From Anthoceros angustus (Eukaryota > Streptophyta > Anthocerotopsida > Anthocerotales > Anthocerotaceae): a stretch of 64,000 bases of DNA. The first letter of the stretch is position 1. Every line of letters starts with the position of its first letter. The notes below the pieces were generated by a model. The model saw only the letters and a program-made list of their open reading frames with translations. It had not been told where the DNA came from and searched no databases. Both the position numbers and the translations under genes were made by a program. Shown one piece after another: positions 23,578 to 35,967 of the stretch. The stretch is taken from positions 248,001 to 312,000 of the forward strand of contig VJWM01000007.1 of NCBI GenBank assembly GCA_010909165.1, written 5' to 3'.

Positions 23578-26500
23578 TCACCCTTCCTTCCCTGCACAAG
23601 GTCGTAACAGGAAAATCAGCCGATACCCAATGTGCCTTGCCCTGCAGAACTTGAGCTGCCTTTAATATCTACCCACCTTGAGGTCACCAGTTCACATAGG
23701 GGTGTGAAAAGTAGGAGCAGATGGGCATGCTCCCAACCCAACTGACGCCTTTGGGCATCCAGAAACCGTGCAGGCGAATATGACGCTCGATGTTGGTCCG
23801 TAGCATTTGAGGTCTCTTCTCGGTGGCTTATTGGTATGTCCACCACCGCAGCCGTCGCAGGGTGAAGGGAGAGACGAGCCAGCTCTTGAAGAACGAATAC
23901 TATCTCATCCAGTCTCATTTGAGGTAATTCGTTGTCCCCTGCATTTGCAAATCAACAGCCATTGGTATATGTCACCGAGAAAATGCAGTAGCACTGTAGC
24001 GAGGCACATCGTGAGCCCTCACACCTAGTGATGCCTCGTCCTTCGAAAACTGCCGCAATACGGAGTCACAACGTGCTATGAGAATTGGCAACGCCACCCT
24101 ACTTACAGCAATGCTTGAAGAGGCTGCGGGAACATCCATCTCAATACTGCCAAGACACAGGGCATGAACCAACTGGTCATCACAGAGCTAGAAAAATATG
24201 CACAAACAGACTACAACTTGAAATATTCCGAAACGAGGAAGTCAGCTATGCTGTTGGGGCTGATGAATCTCGTAAAGTTCACTATCGTTATCTCACCTGC
24301 ATAGGTTGAAGAGCTTTTGCAGGCATAGCAATGAGAATCTTCCACAGTTGGGAGGCAAAAGTGCAAGGCTTGCAACTGATAGAGCTGCTGTTCGTGCGGC
24401 ACACCGATCTATGACTGACACCAGTCGCTCAATAACCTGCGAATAAGGGTAAGGCATGAAGCTCCACTAACTTCAAAAGTTGACACAAGGGTGACACACT
24501 GGAGATGGTGGTGTGAGAGGGCATACCTCAAATGGAGCATCCTGACAGGATTTCAGCGCCTTCTCACACAGCACGTCAAGAATGCTTACTTCAAGCAACT
24601 CGTCAGCTTTCAATACCTCAGGTGCAATGCTCTCACCGGCTGGCAGATTACCAGCACGTCCACATGCACCAATTAAAAATTTCTCGTATACATCCGCAAC
24701 TTCGTTCCAAAATCTCATGCGGCCAGTTGTTGGAAAAGGTCCAGCCTGCACCATACTGTCTCTTGAAGCAGAAACTGGCTGGTTCAATGTGTCTGGCAAC
24801 AGGGCACCTTCAAAGGCGTGATTGAAGGCCTCAACTGCAGTTCTCCAAAGTGGACTGCTTGGCAAATCCCTTCTCGACTCCATGCACCTACAAGCATACT
24901 TTTGGTGAAGAAAGCTCCCTTTAACAAAAACTACAACGTTAACACGAACAGCTACTAAGAAATTCACCATCATACTGGCATTATTCACAGCACTTCTCAT
25001 GAAGCTCAACTCAAAAGACTGCCTAAAGTCACTGACAGGAATTAGAAGGCTATGAAGTTTCGTCATACCGTCCCAGTGCCGCAATCACGTCTGGTAGGAC
25101 AGCAACCTTTGCAGCTGTAGATGCTATCACATAGAGCTGGACCAGGACTGGGACACACTTCTCAGAAAAAGCAGGAGATAATGCATCCGCTGAACTTTCA
25201 CCACTGGATGGACCAGAGGTTGCTGCAGAAGTCTGAGATAGATTTCTGAAAGCTTCGATGGGCTCTCCAAGTTCTGTGGAAGTCTTTCCATTCTCAGTTG
25301 GTGAGCTCTCCGGCACTGGAATTTGTCCTCTCTCAGGAGGAATCAATTTCTTCTCGGGTGTCAGTGACTTTCTTTCTATCATCAGAGACTTCCGGTCAAA
25401 AAAAGAGGCCTTTCTTTCGGGTAGTACAGACTTCCTTTCCGCTAGAGATTTCCTTTCAGAATTTCTAAGAATCTCCCCACCAGGAAGGTAGTAGAGGAGC
25501 TGGCGCAGAAATGCTGGCCACAAGGACATAAGTCTTTCATCCATTGGCTTCAGCAATGGTAGCACTTCCAGAACTGTCCGTTGTACCATCGGGATGCTTC
25601 CCTGATATAACCACAAAGGAAACACAGTCAGCAGTTAGCCGCGGCTGACATCTCAAAGCCTGCAAACTTATTTCATATCAAAGTCGAATTGAAGCCCCAT
25701 CATACCTTGAGAATGGCAGGCTCATCCCCTGAGGTTACAGGACAGCGGATCATCAAATCAACCAAGCTGAGAAGCCGCAGATAGCTGTTTGGGTTGAACA
25801 TGCTGAAAGCATTAGAGTAGAGCTCACCTGCATAATTGATGAATCAACCAGCAAAGTCAGGAGACAACAAGAGTCCTCCCCCATGCATCAAAAGTGGCAC
25901 ATAAGGATTAAATCTTCGCATGAATTCCAACCTAAGTTTTGCACCAGCTCTTGCCGTGCTTTCACAGCCACCCTGCTTTCAAACTTAGCAGCGTTCCGAA
26001 TTACTTGCTCATAGGTTGCAAATGCCGTGTCAAAATAGTACACAGGTAGGGTGCCCTGTGCATACAGACAAGCACATGTCAGTACTATGCAGAAAATAAA
26101 CTCCAATGCCTTCTCGCCAGCACGATCAATTAATCTGGAAGCCAGGATGACCTTGGAAGCATGGCTGAGAACAACACTGTGGAGAGACGTGATGGCTGCC
26201 AGCGCCACCTCCTTGCTCCCTGTGTTGATACTCTCTTGGATAAAAACAAGAAGGGAGTTCCAGCCTAAAACAGAAGGAGAGTGAGTACACTACAGCCATG
26301 GCCGAAACCCTGAAACTCAATAAGCATGCAACAGAATCAATGCGATTACCTTGCTTGAAATTTCCCATGGAATGGAAAAACACAAAAAAGGGTCTTAACA
26401 GGCGACACATTCCACCCAGCACTAGCACCAATGTTTCATCCCATTGCTTCTGGGCTGTATTGCGGCTGTGGAAACAATGAGGAAAGGAGGAAACAAACAA

Positions 26501-29500
26501 CCGTGAGAAATCCAGTAGGTGCTGGGTCAAAGAAATTCCCAATCCCTCCCCAAAAAGTCTTGCTGTGCCATACCTGTGATGGACAAGCATGTGCACGGGC
26601 TTCCCACCTTGCATGCCCAGCTCCTTTCCTTGCCACTCATCCTTGGAAGAAGTAGCTGCCTGCACTTCAATGACATAACGTTTAATGCCTTAAGCAATAA
26701 TACATGTGACACCAGTTAAATATGGTCAGACCATTAATCATTGTACCTTTACAAACACGAGCCAACCAAAAACATACGATTAAATTAAAACCATACCAAG
26801 TGTCGCACTGTATCCAGCAGCGGAAAAACAAGGTTCCACAGACACTGTTGCCAAAGATCCACCGAAAGCTTGTGGCCGTGGCTGCTTATTGATTGGAAGA
26901 GTGTTCTTATTGCTGAATTCCGGACCTGCAAGTTGCAATGTGGCTCAGAAAGTAGAATGCCTGCAGCTACTAGCTGAGTACAGTTTCAGATCAAGACAAA
27001 ACTCAATGAATGACAACAAACCTCTGGCCTGTCATCTGTTCCCAGTCCCTGTATGACACCATAGACTGCTAATAGCATAGCATCACAGTCCATATCAAGC
27101 CTTCTTCCTAACTGTGGAGTTTCATTTTCAACATCCTCCATGGGCTCAGGTCTGCCAGGGCCGACACTACTTAAATCGTGCCCTCTGGGACTTGGCTGTC
27201 GAGTATCTCCATCACTGAGCTTCCCTGCATGGAATCTTAGTCATAACTATGACCACTGCAATATACAGGGAGGTGCACAGGTGGCAGTGAGACATACTTG
27301 AGCCTCTAAGTTCACTTATTTCATAATTAACTCCCCTTGCAAAGAAGTCGGCCGTAGTCCACAGAAGTCCAACGGCAGTCAAGCTGATATTTATATCGAT
27401 CTGCTGTGCACCATAAGCCCCTGCAACTTCGACACATCTGTGGCACATATTCTGTTGGTGGTAGGCAAGAAAGGAGCCAACAAATTGAGACCCTGAAGGA
27501 AGGACCTTACATGTCTAGAGCATGTGCGGGAACTGATAGAAGTCCATCGTTCATAATGAAGCGCACACTCTGGTTATCACCCCACACTCTGATTACCACC
27601 TCTACATCACTCCAATCTCTTGAATTGAGTGAGAAAAAAGCCAGATTTCAAGAAGCAAGATGTGTTATGAAGCTGCCAGCACTCAGACCTGGAAACCAAG
27701 AGGGACGAGCTCCTTCTCTGAACCATTGGCAATGGCTCTGTATCGAAAGAAAAGGATATCAGGGAGTTTTGCAAAACTGAAAAGACCTCTTAGTCCAAAG
27801 AGGACATTGATCAACAGGTCCCATTCCAGGTCCAAAGATGGCACAAGGGCTGGAAGCACAAGGAAAGTCTCGACCTACCTTAGGAGCTCCAGGATACTGG
27901 GCCAGCTATGATACAACTTTTCTCCGTGACGCTGGAAAACAGGAACATGGCCATTAGTTCCAAATGGCTGGAAATATGAGGCTTGGAACAAATCTGCTGC
28001 ATCCTGAACTTGCTCACCTCCAGAACATGAAGCAAAATCTTCAAGGCACCTGAGCGAGTTTCTGCATCTGGAGCAGAGGCATACAATGTTATGAGCGGCA
28101 AAATGACTGCACACTCAAAGGCATCCAACTGAAAGCTGCCTAAGCCCCTCCGGAATGAGGCTGCAGGAGCTCCAGATTGTTCAGTGCCAGGGGTTGGACT
28201 TGCAGCAGCAACTAACTCTTCAGAGGACTGTTTGGCATCCTGTTGGATTCGGTCGCAGTGCAGAACTAAACATATAGATCTGTCCAAGGCATCCAGTGCA
28301 GCAGCTCGCACATGTAGGCTCTCATGCTGCGCCAACTGAATTCATACACAGCTTCTAATGAGAAGTGCATGAAAATGATCAAGAATTGTCATAGACTCAT
28401 TTCTTGCCTCTAGGCAAGCCAGGATTTACAGCATCCACTTACCTCCAAAATATGAGTGGTATACTGGCTCCACAAGTGTTCCGCTCCTACAGCATCAATG
28501 CATCATGAACAAAAGTTTGACCTTAGCATTGAAAAGCAGCAATTTTGCATGGAGATGGGGCTACAAGATCATCTACGTGTCTACTCAGCGAATGTCATAC
28601 AAGCTTAGCTAGAGGACAGACATACTGTGCAGATTGTAAGACAGCGTAGAGGTCATCCTCTCAAGCGCAAACATCTTCAATGGGGCTTGAGAACTTGCTG
28701 CGCTGACAGGGTTCGATACAGTGCTGCTACTTCCAGATGCTGCTGATCCAAGCCCGTTTGTGACTCCAATCAGTGCATTATTTGAAACTATCCGTAGCGC
28801 TGACAGAAGTGCAGATACGGCAGATGTGCTCATCATCGCCGAGCTCTCAAAAAGCTGGGGCAAACAGCCATTTCATCAGTGCTCAAGATGCAGGCACATG
28901 CTATCTCCTGCTCATAAGATGCAGGCACATGTGATCTCACTACACATTAGACTCAGTCACATGCTTCCTCAATAAGTATTTGCAAGGAATAGTACCTGCG
29001 CATCAAGAACTGACAGAATACTAAAGTCACTTGGCTGGTTGCCAGTATCACGACTAGCCTTTGGAACCACTGCAGAAAATTCCTGGAAACCACCTCACCA
29101 CATCACTTCAGTCAAAAGTCACCTTGAGTGCCTCTTGCACAGCTTTAGGCTATTTCATGCCATACTTCACATTATCAGCAAGAACTGCCCAGTCTGATGA
29201 CGATGTGCATGTCTAGAGATCGATTGTGGACTACAAAATCAAAGGAAATCATTATATACCTGAGTGGTTGCATGGGGTGAGTGTATAATGCGGTCTAAGA
29301 TTGCCAGCGTCTCCAGAACCTACAAAACGTGGATAGCCTGCTTCATCAATGCCGTACTGGTATAACAGAACACAGCTTGTCAGCAAGAAATTCATCTCAA
29401 GAAGGACATCAGGAGATCGTTAAGGGACGTACCAGCACCCAAGACGGTCCAAGGACACAATTCAAGCGATGGGATATGTTAAAAAGGGTCCGTAAAGCCT

Positions 29501-32500
29501 GCAGAGCATCAAAGCGATGTGAATTTGACTGCATGAATTTGACTGTTGGTAGCACGATGAGAATACTTCAATGCTGCAGCTTGTAGCTGTAGAATCAAGA
29601 GTTACGCGGGAAAACCTTATGGGTGGATTCCAATCAGAGGTGCATCACCAGGCACCCACATCTAGTAGCCTCCCAATACAGCAAAAGCTCTGGTAAAGCC
29701 TAACTAAGTTTTGCCAAGTGAGAATGAAACCTGAACATTTTTCGAAGAGAGGACAATGACATCTCGCTCAGCAGATTGTTCAATACGTTTATTCCCAGTA
29801 TTACTTCCACCACTGCATGAGAGCAAACGGGCAAACAAAAAAGTGCCTCAGAGTAACATCTCATTCTGGCATTCCAGAGGCAAGTTTATTTCACAGAATG
29901 AAGCCAATTTGCTTCCTCCTTAAAGTTGACACGGAAAGATATGAAAGAAAGCAACGTACCCATGTTTCTCTGGTTCAAACTGCTGGGCCAGCGCGAACTT
30001 GCACAGTGAAGCCAGAAAAGCATCTCGAGCTTCAACGGCTTTAAGAACACCACAAGCCTGCAGCACATGAAGCCCCCAGTTTTGTGTCAGATAAACCATG
30101 CATACATTTCAGCTTGTTCAGTGACTGCAGATATAACAAGGAACAACCAATAAGCCAGACCTGGGTAAAAGCTTGATATCCCTTAAGGATCTCTAGAACA
30201 ATTGCCTCACCGTGTGATCTACAGACAGAGATGACATCATTTGCAAGTTACAAGGAGGAAGACATGACTGAAGTTTCAACCAACATAAAGGAATCCATCT
30301 TCACCTGGAGAGCACAAGAGAAAGTGCATCCAGAAGTGTTATCCAGACAGCATTAACCATAGCATTACAGATATTTGCTAGCTCTCCTCCTTTTGAAGCT
30401 GTTGACTGGGCGGCTGTCAAGTCGTATCTTGGGGAATCCAGCTTTAACAGAACAAAAGTCAGTGCCTCTTGCTTGTAGTACGCTATCTAGGCAGGGACAA
30501 GATTGAAAACTCCTTACATAACGTAACTTTAGTAGTTTAGAGGAAACAAACTGAAATCCCAGGGGCATTGAGCTAATCACCTCACCAGTGTCGATTGCCT
30601 CATCTGTCAAAGTGGCAATCGTGAAAACAACACCCAACAAGCCTTCCACAGCTAATGTTATTGCATGTGCTTCACTTGCAACCATCACAGCAACACCACT
30701 AGCATCATATTCCATGGTCCATTCCTCACCTGCAGCTTCAATTGTGATAGGCCAATTAGATCAGCTGATACGAGGAGGTTAATATCTCCAATCACTGCTT
30801 ATTGCTCATATGCACAAGCCAGTCAGGTTGAAAGGTGGGTCTAAACAAACTAAATGAGAGGACAGATTGTACCCTTTGCTTTACTATTGAACATGCCAGC
30901 CACAGCTGCAAGGGACTCTTCAGCAGACTCTGAGCCCTAATAGTGCAAGCAATCCATGAACATATCAGCCCCCAGTTTTAGCACTGCAAGCTGAAAATAG
31001 AGGCAACCACATATACATCAATAGCTGCAAGTTTGCAACACAGCCCTTAACGGTAAGAATCTATTGCAAGTCATACAAGCAGTAACTTTGCACAAGCTAT
31101 CACCTGGACACTGCATACGACATGGGCCAACACATGCACAATATCGGCAACAATGTTGGTATTCCTTTCGCGCCTATAGAGGTACACATCTGTCAGATTC
31201 TTTCATGTGAACCACACTACATGCACTCTTGCGTTATACCACGTCAGATGATCTGCAGAGCCTGCCAAAACTGTCACTCCCAAATGCCTGAGCATTTGGA
31301 CAAAGAAAGGCCATTTCACTTACATGTCAAAAGTCTGGAAAAGCAGACGTAGCACCCTTGCTTCAACACAAAAACCCTGAAAGAGCGCAAGTCATTTCAC
31401 ACAAAGATCCTAGAGTTACAGAAGCTTGCACTGTCTGGAGACACATACACAACACCCTTGCTACATACCCGCAACACCTCGAGGACCATAATTCGGTGCC
31501 AGAGTGGCAAGTCAAGATCTGCACTTTTGATGAGCATGCTTAGGAAAACCTGCACCATCCATGCATAATCATATTCACACACCAACCACTGTCAAAGGGA
31601 GAAATAACAGCCTGCAAAAGGAGACACATGTACCTCGCACTCAGTGGTCACAATGGAACAATATAACCTTGTCACATTCGACACAGAGCGCAATACCAGG
31701 CGACGATATGCTGGCTCAGATACTTCGCCGTCACCCTGAAAGATCACAACAGTCACAACAATGAGGAATTTCTAGCATTTCCCAATACCATCAAAACCAT
31801 TAAGAGATACACTAATGAAACCTTGCTGGAAAAGAAAAAACATCTGTACATTGGTGCCAGAGCGTAACACTAGCCGACGATAGGCAGGCTCCGACACTTC
31901 TCCATCACCCTAGAAGCACCAGAGCAAGCAACTGGAGTCTCTTGAGGAGACTTGGAAAGCTACGGTTTGTCTAAAGTGAATTCTGGAACAATGGTGAGAC
32001 ATTGATAGGGGCATGCTCCAGCTAACCTCACGAGTTGCACGCAGTGAAGTCATTAGAAGTGAACAGATTTGATGGCGAAGCACCTGAATCAGTAGCAAAG
32101 TGGGCATTAACAACATGCACCGTGAGCAGAAAGAGAAGAGTTTGAGGAGCCTGAGCACCTGCTCATAGGGACCGAGCTTTCTAAAGATGGCCACGTAGTG
32201 TGCGATAACATACCTGCACACAGTCAGAAGACGGTCACAACCTGTGCACTAGAGCATTGAATCCAGGACAGACCACTTCGTTGGCAACATATTCACTCAC
32301 TCGAGCATGTCAAGAGAGAAAGTCCTCTGAAGAGAGGGAACTTGAAGCCAGTTTGCCTACAGACAAAGTTTAGGAGGCGTGTTAGGCTCTGGAGCTCCAA
32401 AGAATAAATACCAAGAAAATTGAACACATCAACGAAGGAGTGTATATTAGGATTGAATGCTACCGGCCCTCCACCAGCTAAAGAAGTGAGATCCTCAAGC

Positions 32501-33872
32501 AAGCGAAGACCTAGTCTTCCTGCTTGTGTGAGACTCTCCCTGGAGACCTGAGTATGTGGGTGTTCGTCAATGACAGTTTCGACAGCTCTGCTTTCACAAA
32601 ACAGAAACCATTGGAAAAGTTACAGAATGCACATCTTTTGACTTGCCCTCGCATTTGAAGTTGGAGGCAACTAGACATGGCTTGGGATGTAAACGTACTT
32701 TGCAGCAATTATGCTCCTACTGACATCTCCTGAAACTGAATTCGACCGAGAATTTCTGCTACTAGTTCCTGGTTTTTGTACTGGAAGTGATTCAGCAGCT
32801 ACAACACGGTCGAAGATTAGTGCCACGGCTTGTCGTAAAGTTGCAGCTGCTGTGCTGTTACAAGACAGAAATTTCATCAACATAGAATCAGCTTGAGTGA
32901 CCCTTGGAAGCTTTGAAATGGACACAATCCAGCTGACCTAATTCTTGGACAGAACTATCTGTCACCAAACCAGTCAGAAGAAACTATACAGAAGGGCTCG
33001 TACATTGCTTGGGAAAGGAGTTGCCACGTGCCTGTGTACACTATCTGCGTTGCGATTGTTTCCAATGAGGCGCAGACAGATTCCTAAAATGATTGCCATA
33101 CTATCCTGCAAAACATAACCGGCTTCAGAAGAGGCAGCAGCAAATGATACGATGTCAATCCTACAGTGCAATCAAACTAAAACAATGATAATGAGCTGAA
33201 GCATGATTTTAGTCAGAGTCACTTGCCTCATCTGTGGGATGCAGTTGAGACTGCAGAATTGTCAAAACGGTCTGCAGTGTCTTCAGCTGCACACTCTCAT
33301 CATTGAGATCCGAGTGCTGGACACAAAAGAGAAGGCGAACCTCAGGTGTATGTTCCCGAAAATGACAAGGTCGATGAGAATGAGTACGTATAGTGTCGTG
33401 AGCCTTGCTTCCAAGGTGACTTACATCTCTGAGAGTCGAGATGATTGCTGGCAAAGCCGTGCTCGAGACAGCATCGTGCGCAATGAGCTTCTGAAGGCAC
33501 GACAAGCCAATTGCACTCAACTTCACATTCTTGGGTTCACAGGCCAGCAAGAATATCTTGAGAACATCATCATTTCGTGCAATTTGGGTTGGGTCGGACA
33601 GTGTTCGGAGCTGCGAGATAGGTTCCCAAGCAAGTTAGCAGGCATGAGTTGTGAGCAGAAAAACATGCACGTTACACACACACACGACATCATCTCCTGA
33701 GCTGAGAAGACGGTCAAATCGAGATTCATGAAGCGCATCCAATGCGGAGGCAATGAGAGTGAAATACTTTGAGGATGGCATGCTCGGCCCCGTCCTTGAC
33801 GGCTGGATACTTGCGCCGTGCTTCGGATGACAGTGCCCGCAAATCGGCCTCCAACACAGCCATGAAAGCCAT
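23578..33872 (-). CDS. MON2: MON2-type HEAT/ARM-repeat trafficking scaffold
   Basis: A large peripheral Golgi/endosome protein related to Sec7-family GEF flanking regions; yeast and animal Mon2 work with Dopey and a flippase. The gene spans about 10.3 kb with over 25 short exons. Exons I could phase at the 5' end: 33768-33872, 33425-33610, 33227-33316, 33032-33105, 32699-32854, 32464-32587, 32301-32356 and 31634-31735. The N terminus is diagnostic: LEADLRALSSEARRKYPAVK, CEPKNVKLSAIGLSCLQKL, VQLKTLQTVLTIL and TAAATLRQAVALIFDRVV. Later blocks include ECEVFLSMLIKSADLDLPLW, SEAHAITLAVEGLLGVVFTI, IPMVQRTVLEVLPLLKP and MRFWNEVADVYEKFL. Two introns have GC donors (after 33227 and 33032). The 3' end is less certain; the last stop I can reach is at 23578. 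Start could be 33872 or 33863. Confidence 0.9.
25353..25463 (-). repeat. RKS tandem-repeat array coded within MON2
   Basis: Within a MON2 exon the minus strand encodes repeated 7-9 residue units ending RKS or RKA: ERKSLAERKSVLPERKAS, then FDRKSLMIERKSLTPEKK. Nucleotide units (gacttcc/gatttcctttc) repeat in step. It follows the conserved LLYYLPGGE block and precedes a Ser/Thr-rich linker, so it looks like a lineage-specific expansion of a disordered loop. R-K-S triplets resemble basophilic kinase sites. Confidence 0.75.
31850..31909 (-). other. duplicated mini-exon in MON2 (possible cassette exon)
   Basis: A 60-bp, phase 0-0 open segment with its own acceptor (ctag) and donor (gtacag). It encodes GDGEVSEPAYRRLVLRSGTN. 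The first 17 residues are identical to the start of the next exon (31634-31735), yet about 11 of their 51 bases differ, all silently. Including both would add 20 aa in frame. Confidence 0.65.
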
Positions 33873-35331
33873 GATGCCTGACGAGGTCGCCGAATTTGAG
33901 AGCAATGCTGACTATCTTTGTGATGGGGGCGGTGCCATCCTGACCTAGAAGCCTGCAGCTCCTGGAGCTGGTGACGAGAGGGGAGCCCAGCACCTCAATC
34001 GGTGTCAACAGAGTGCTGGCAGCTAGTGAGCCCAAAGAAACGCTGGCATCTGCTTTGCTCAAACCCCAGCACAAGCATCTTGAAGATCCCGCATGAGATG
34101 GACTGATGTTGCGCGATCCCCGAAATAGACTGTCCAGGAGCAGTAGCAGAGCCGATGGGGCGCATTTCGCACTCTCGCAGGCGAGCTGGGGGCCTGAACT
34201 AGTGACAGGCAGGCGTGGCTATGTCCCAATTGGGGCCTGGCCTGGCCTGGCCTGGCCTGCCTAGAGATGTGAGAGAAGCATCATGGAAACAGGGCAGTTT
34301 GCTTGTGGACGATTGGGCGCAATGGGTCACAGACGCCGAAAGCGTGTGCCTGATCGAGGCGACATAGCCTGCTACAGCAGCATGGATCTGGACTTGGGAA
34401 AGACTGTAATTTTTTGACTCGACCGTGTCTCTTGTCCGGTCCGGTTCTCCCCGGGCCGGTCCAGCCCGTTGCCAACCGAGCGAATAATAAAGACCTACCC
34501 GGCTTCATTCGAGAATTGGTGCAAACTATGGCGTTTGATAAGGACTGTGGTGTACGCATACAGTTTCTCTCCTCGTGGCTGGAGATGGAATAGCGCATCT
34601 CGGAATTTTGCGCCGAACTGCGGAGGAAGAAAAGGGCTTGGCTGCGACAGCTGTGAAATCGATGCTATTTGTTCCTTGTTCGCTATTTCATCAGGTTTTC
34701 CACAAAACCGGAGGATCAGGAGCTACAAAGCGATTGCTTGGCGATGCAAAGCCACGGACGGAGACTAGGGCTCCAGTTGCTTCTAGGGTGCTTCTCTGCA
34801 CACACACATAGAAGCTCAGGGTGTTCCACTCATTCCAATTACCACAACGAGCTGCAAGAGAATTGTAACACTTATGTCCACTTTCAGGAGATGGTTGGCC
34901 AAAAAGCTGCTGTGCCTTGAGCATACGGGGTAGAAGTCCAGTGATGTGCCTTAGCTTAATTCGGCTTTAGAGCGGTTGTCGATACCGAACTGCACGAGGA
35001 GATGTAGAACAGTACCTACTAGTAGCACGAACTGCGAATTGTAATCCATCATCGGCTTATGATGCCTTGGTTTCGCCCTGGTCATTATGAGGTGATTTGC
35101 TTGGAACATGGATAGGATTAGGAGAGCTTCACGACGGAATGCAACACAACACAATACGCGATTGTTGTCGACTATCTCCATGGTATGTACATAAAATTTA
35201 CACACTTGAAATCCAATTCGATCCACATTTGCAAAAGCCCAAGCCATCCATATTGTTATGTTCTTAGCTATCACAACTCACTGAAGTCTTTGAAAGCACG
35301 AAGTCTGATGGCTTCGACCAGCGACAGGCGG
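33873..35331. other. MON2 upstream region and intergenic spacer
   Basis: About 1.46 kb. A short tandem of ggcct units (about 34229-34260) is the only clear structure. Short frames on both strands (for example plus strand 34575-34811) have no recognised homology or codon pattern; I do not call them genes. Confidence 0.5.
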
Positions 35332-35967
35332 CTACTTGTTCCTTGTACGATACGTGGACTCGTCGATTTCTATTCCCTCGTCCCTCTCCCTTTCCTCTGA
35401 CGATTTCTCCTTGGTACTAAGGCCTCCCTTGCGTCCCATATTCTGGTAGCCCTCTCTCCCCAACTGCTCCCGCCTGGTGTGACCTCCTTTGCATCTCCCT
35501 GCAATCCACAAACAAATCGTCAAATATTCACCAACGGGGTTAACGAGCAGGCAGGTGCGTGAGCCAAGTGGGACTGCAAGTACGCATAAGGATCTCATAC
35601 CTTCTGCCAGGCGCTCCTGCGTTTCCAAAGTCTTGCCGCCAGTTCCCCCCGGGACCACGGTCTCGCCCTTCTCCCTCACCTTCCGATCGAGCTTCCTCCT
35701 CTCCTTCTCAGGTAGGCTCTTGGTAGGAGGAGCGCACTCAGAATCCTCCACTCCGCTCCGTTTGCCTGGCGGAGCGCGCTCTTCAGGTGCTCGCTTATCT
35801 TCCCCTCCTTCCTCTTCCTCCCCCGCGTCCTCTTCCCCTTCCTCCCCTTCCTCCTCCATCTCCTCCTCTACTTCCTCTTGCTCCTCCCGCTTCCGTTCCT
35901 GCTCCTCCTCCTCCTCCTCCTTCTTCCTCGGATCACCTCCCTTGCGCACCGCCTTCTTGGTCGACAT
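35332..35967 (-). CDS. Em-type LEA protein (LEA_5) with long acidic N-terminal extension
   Basis: Group 1 LEA proteins are tiny, very hydrophilic proteins that protect cells during desiccation. Two exons (35601-35967 and 35332-35498), phase 1 junction, 177 aa from MSTKK; an upstream in-frame ATG at 35979 would add four residues. The C-terminal half is the Em signature: [23 protein letters not shown], the hallmark 20-mer [20 protein letters not shown], then [14 protein letters not shown]. The N-terminal 95 or so residues are highly charged, mainly Glu with Lys/Arg ([16 protein letters not shown] and similar). Ordinary Em proteins have only a short N terminus before the [11 protein letters not shown]-like block. 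The extension is probably disordered. A fused neighbouring exon is possible, but there is no intron between the two parts. Confidence 0.88.
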   Translation of the reverse strand: MSTKKAVRKGGDPRKKEEEEEEQERKREEQEEVEEEMEEEGEEGEEDAGEEEEGGEDKRAPEERAPPGKRSGVEDSECAPPTKSLPEKERRKLDRKVREKGETVVPGGTGGKTLETQERLAEGMRSLCVLAVPLGSRTCLLVNPVGEYLTICLWIAGRCKGGHTRREQLGREGYQNMGRKGGLSTKEKSSEERERDEGIEIDESTYRTRNK

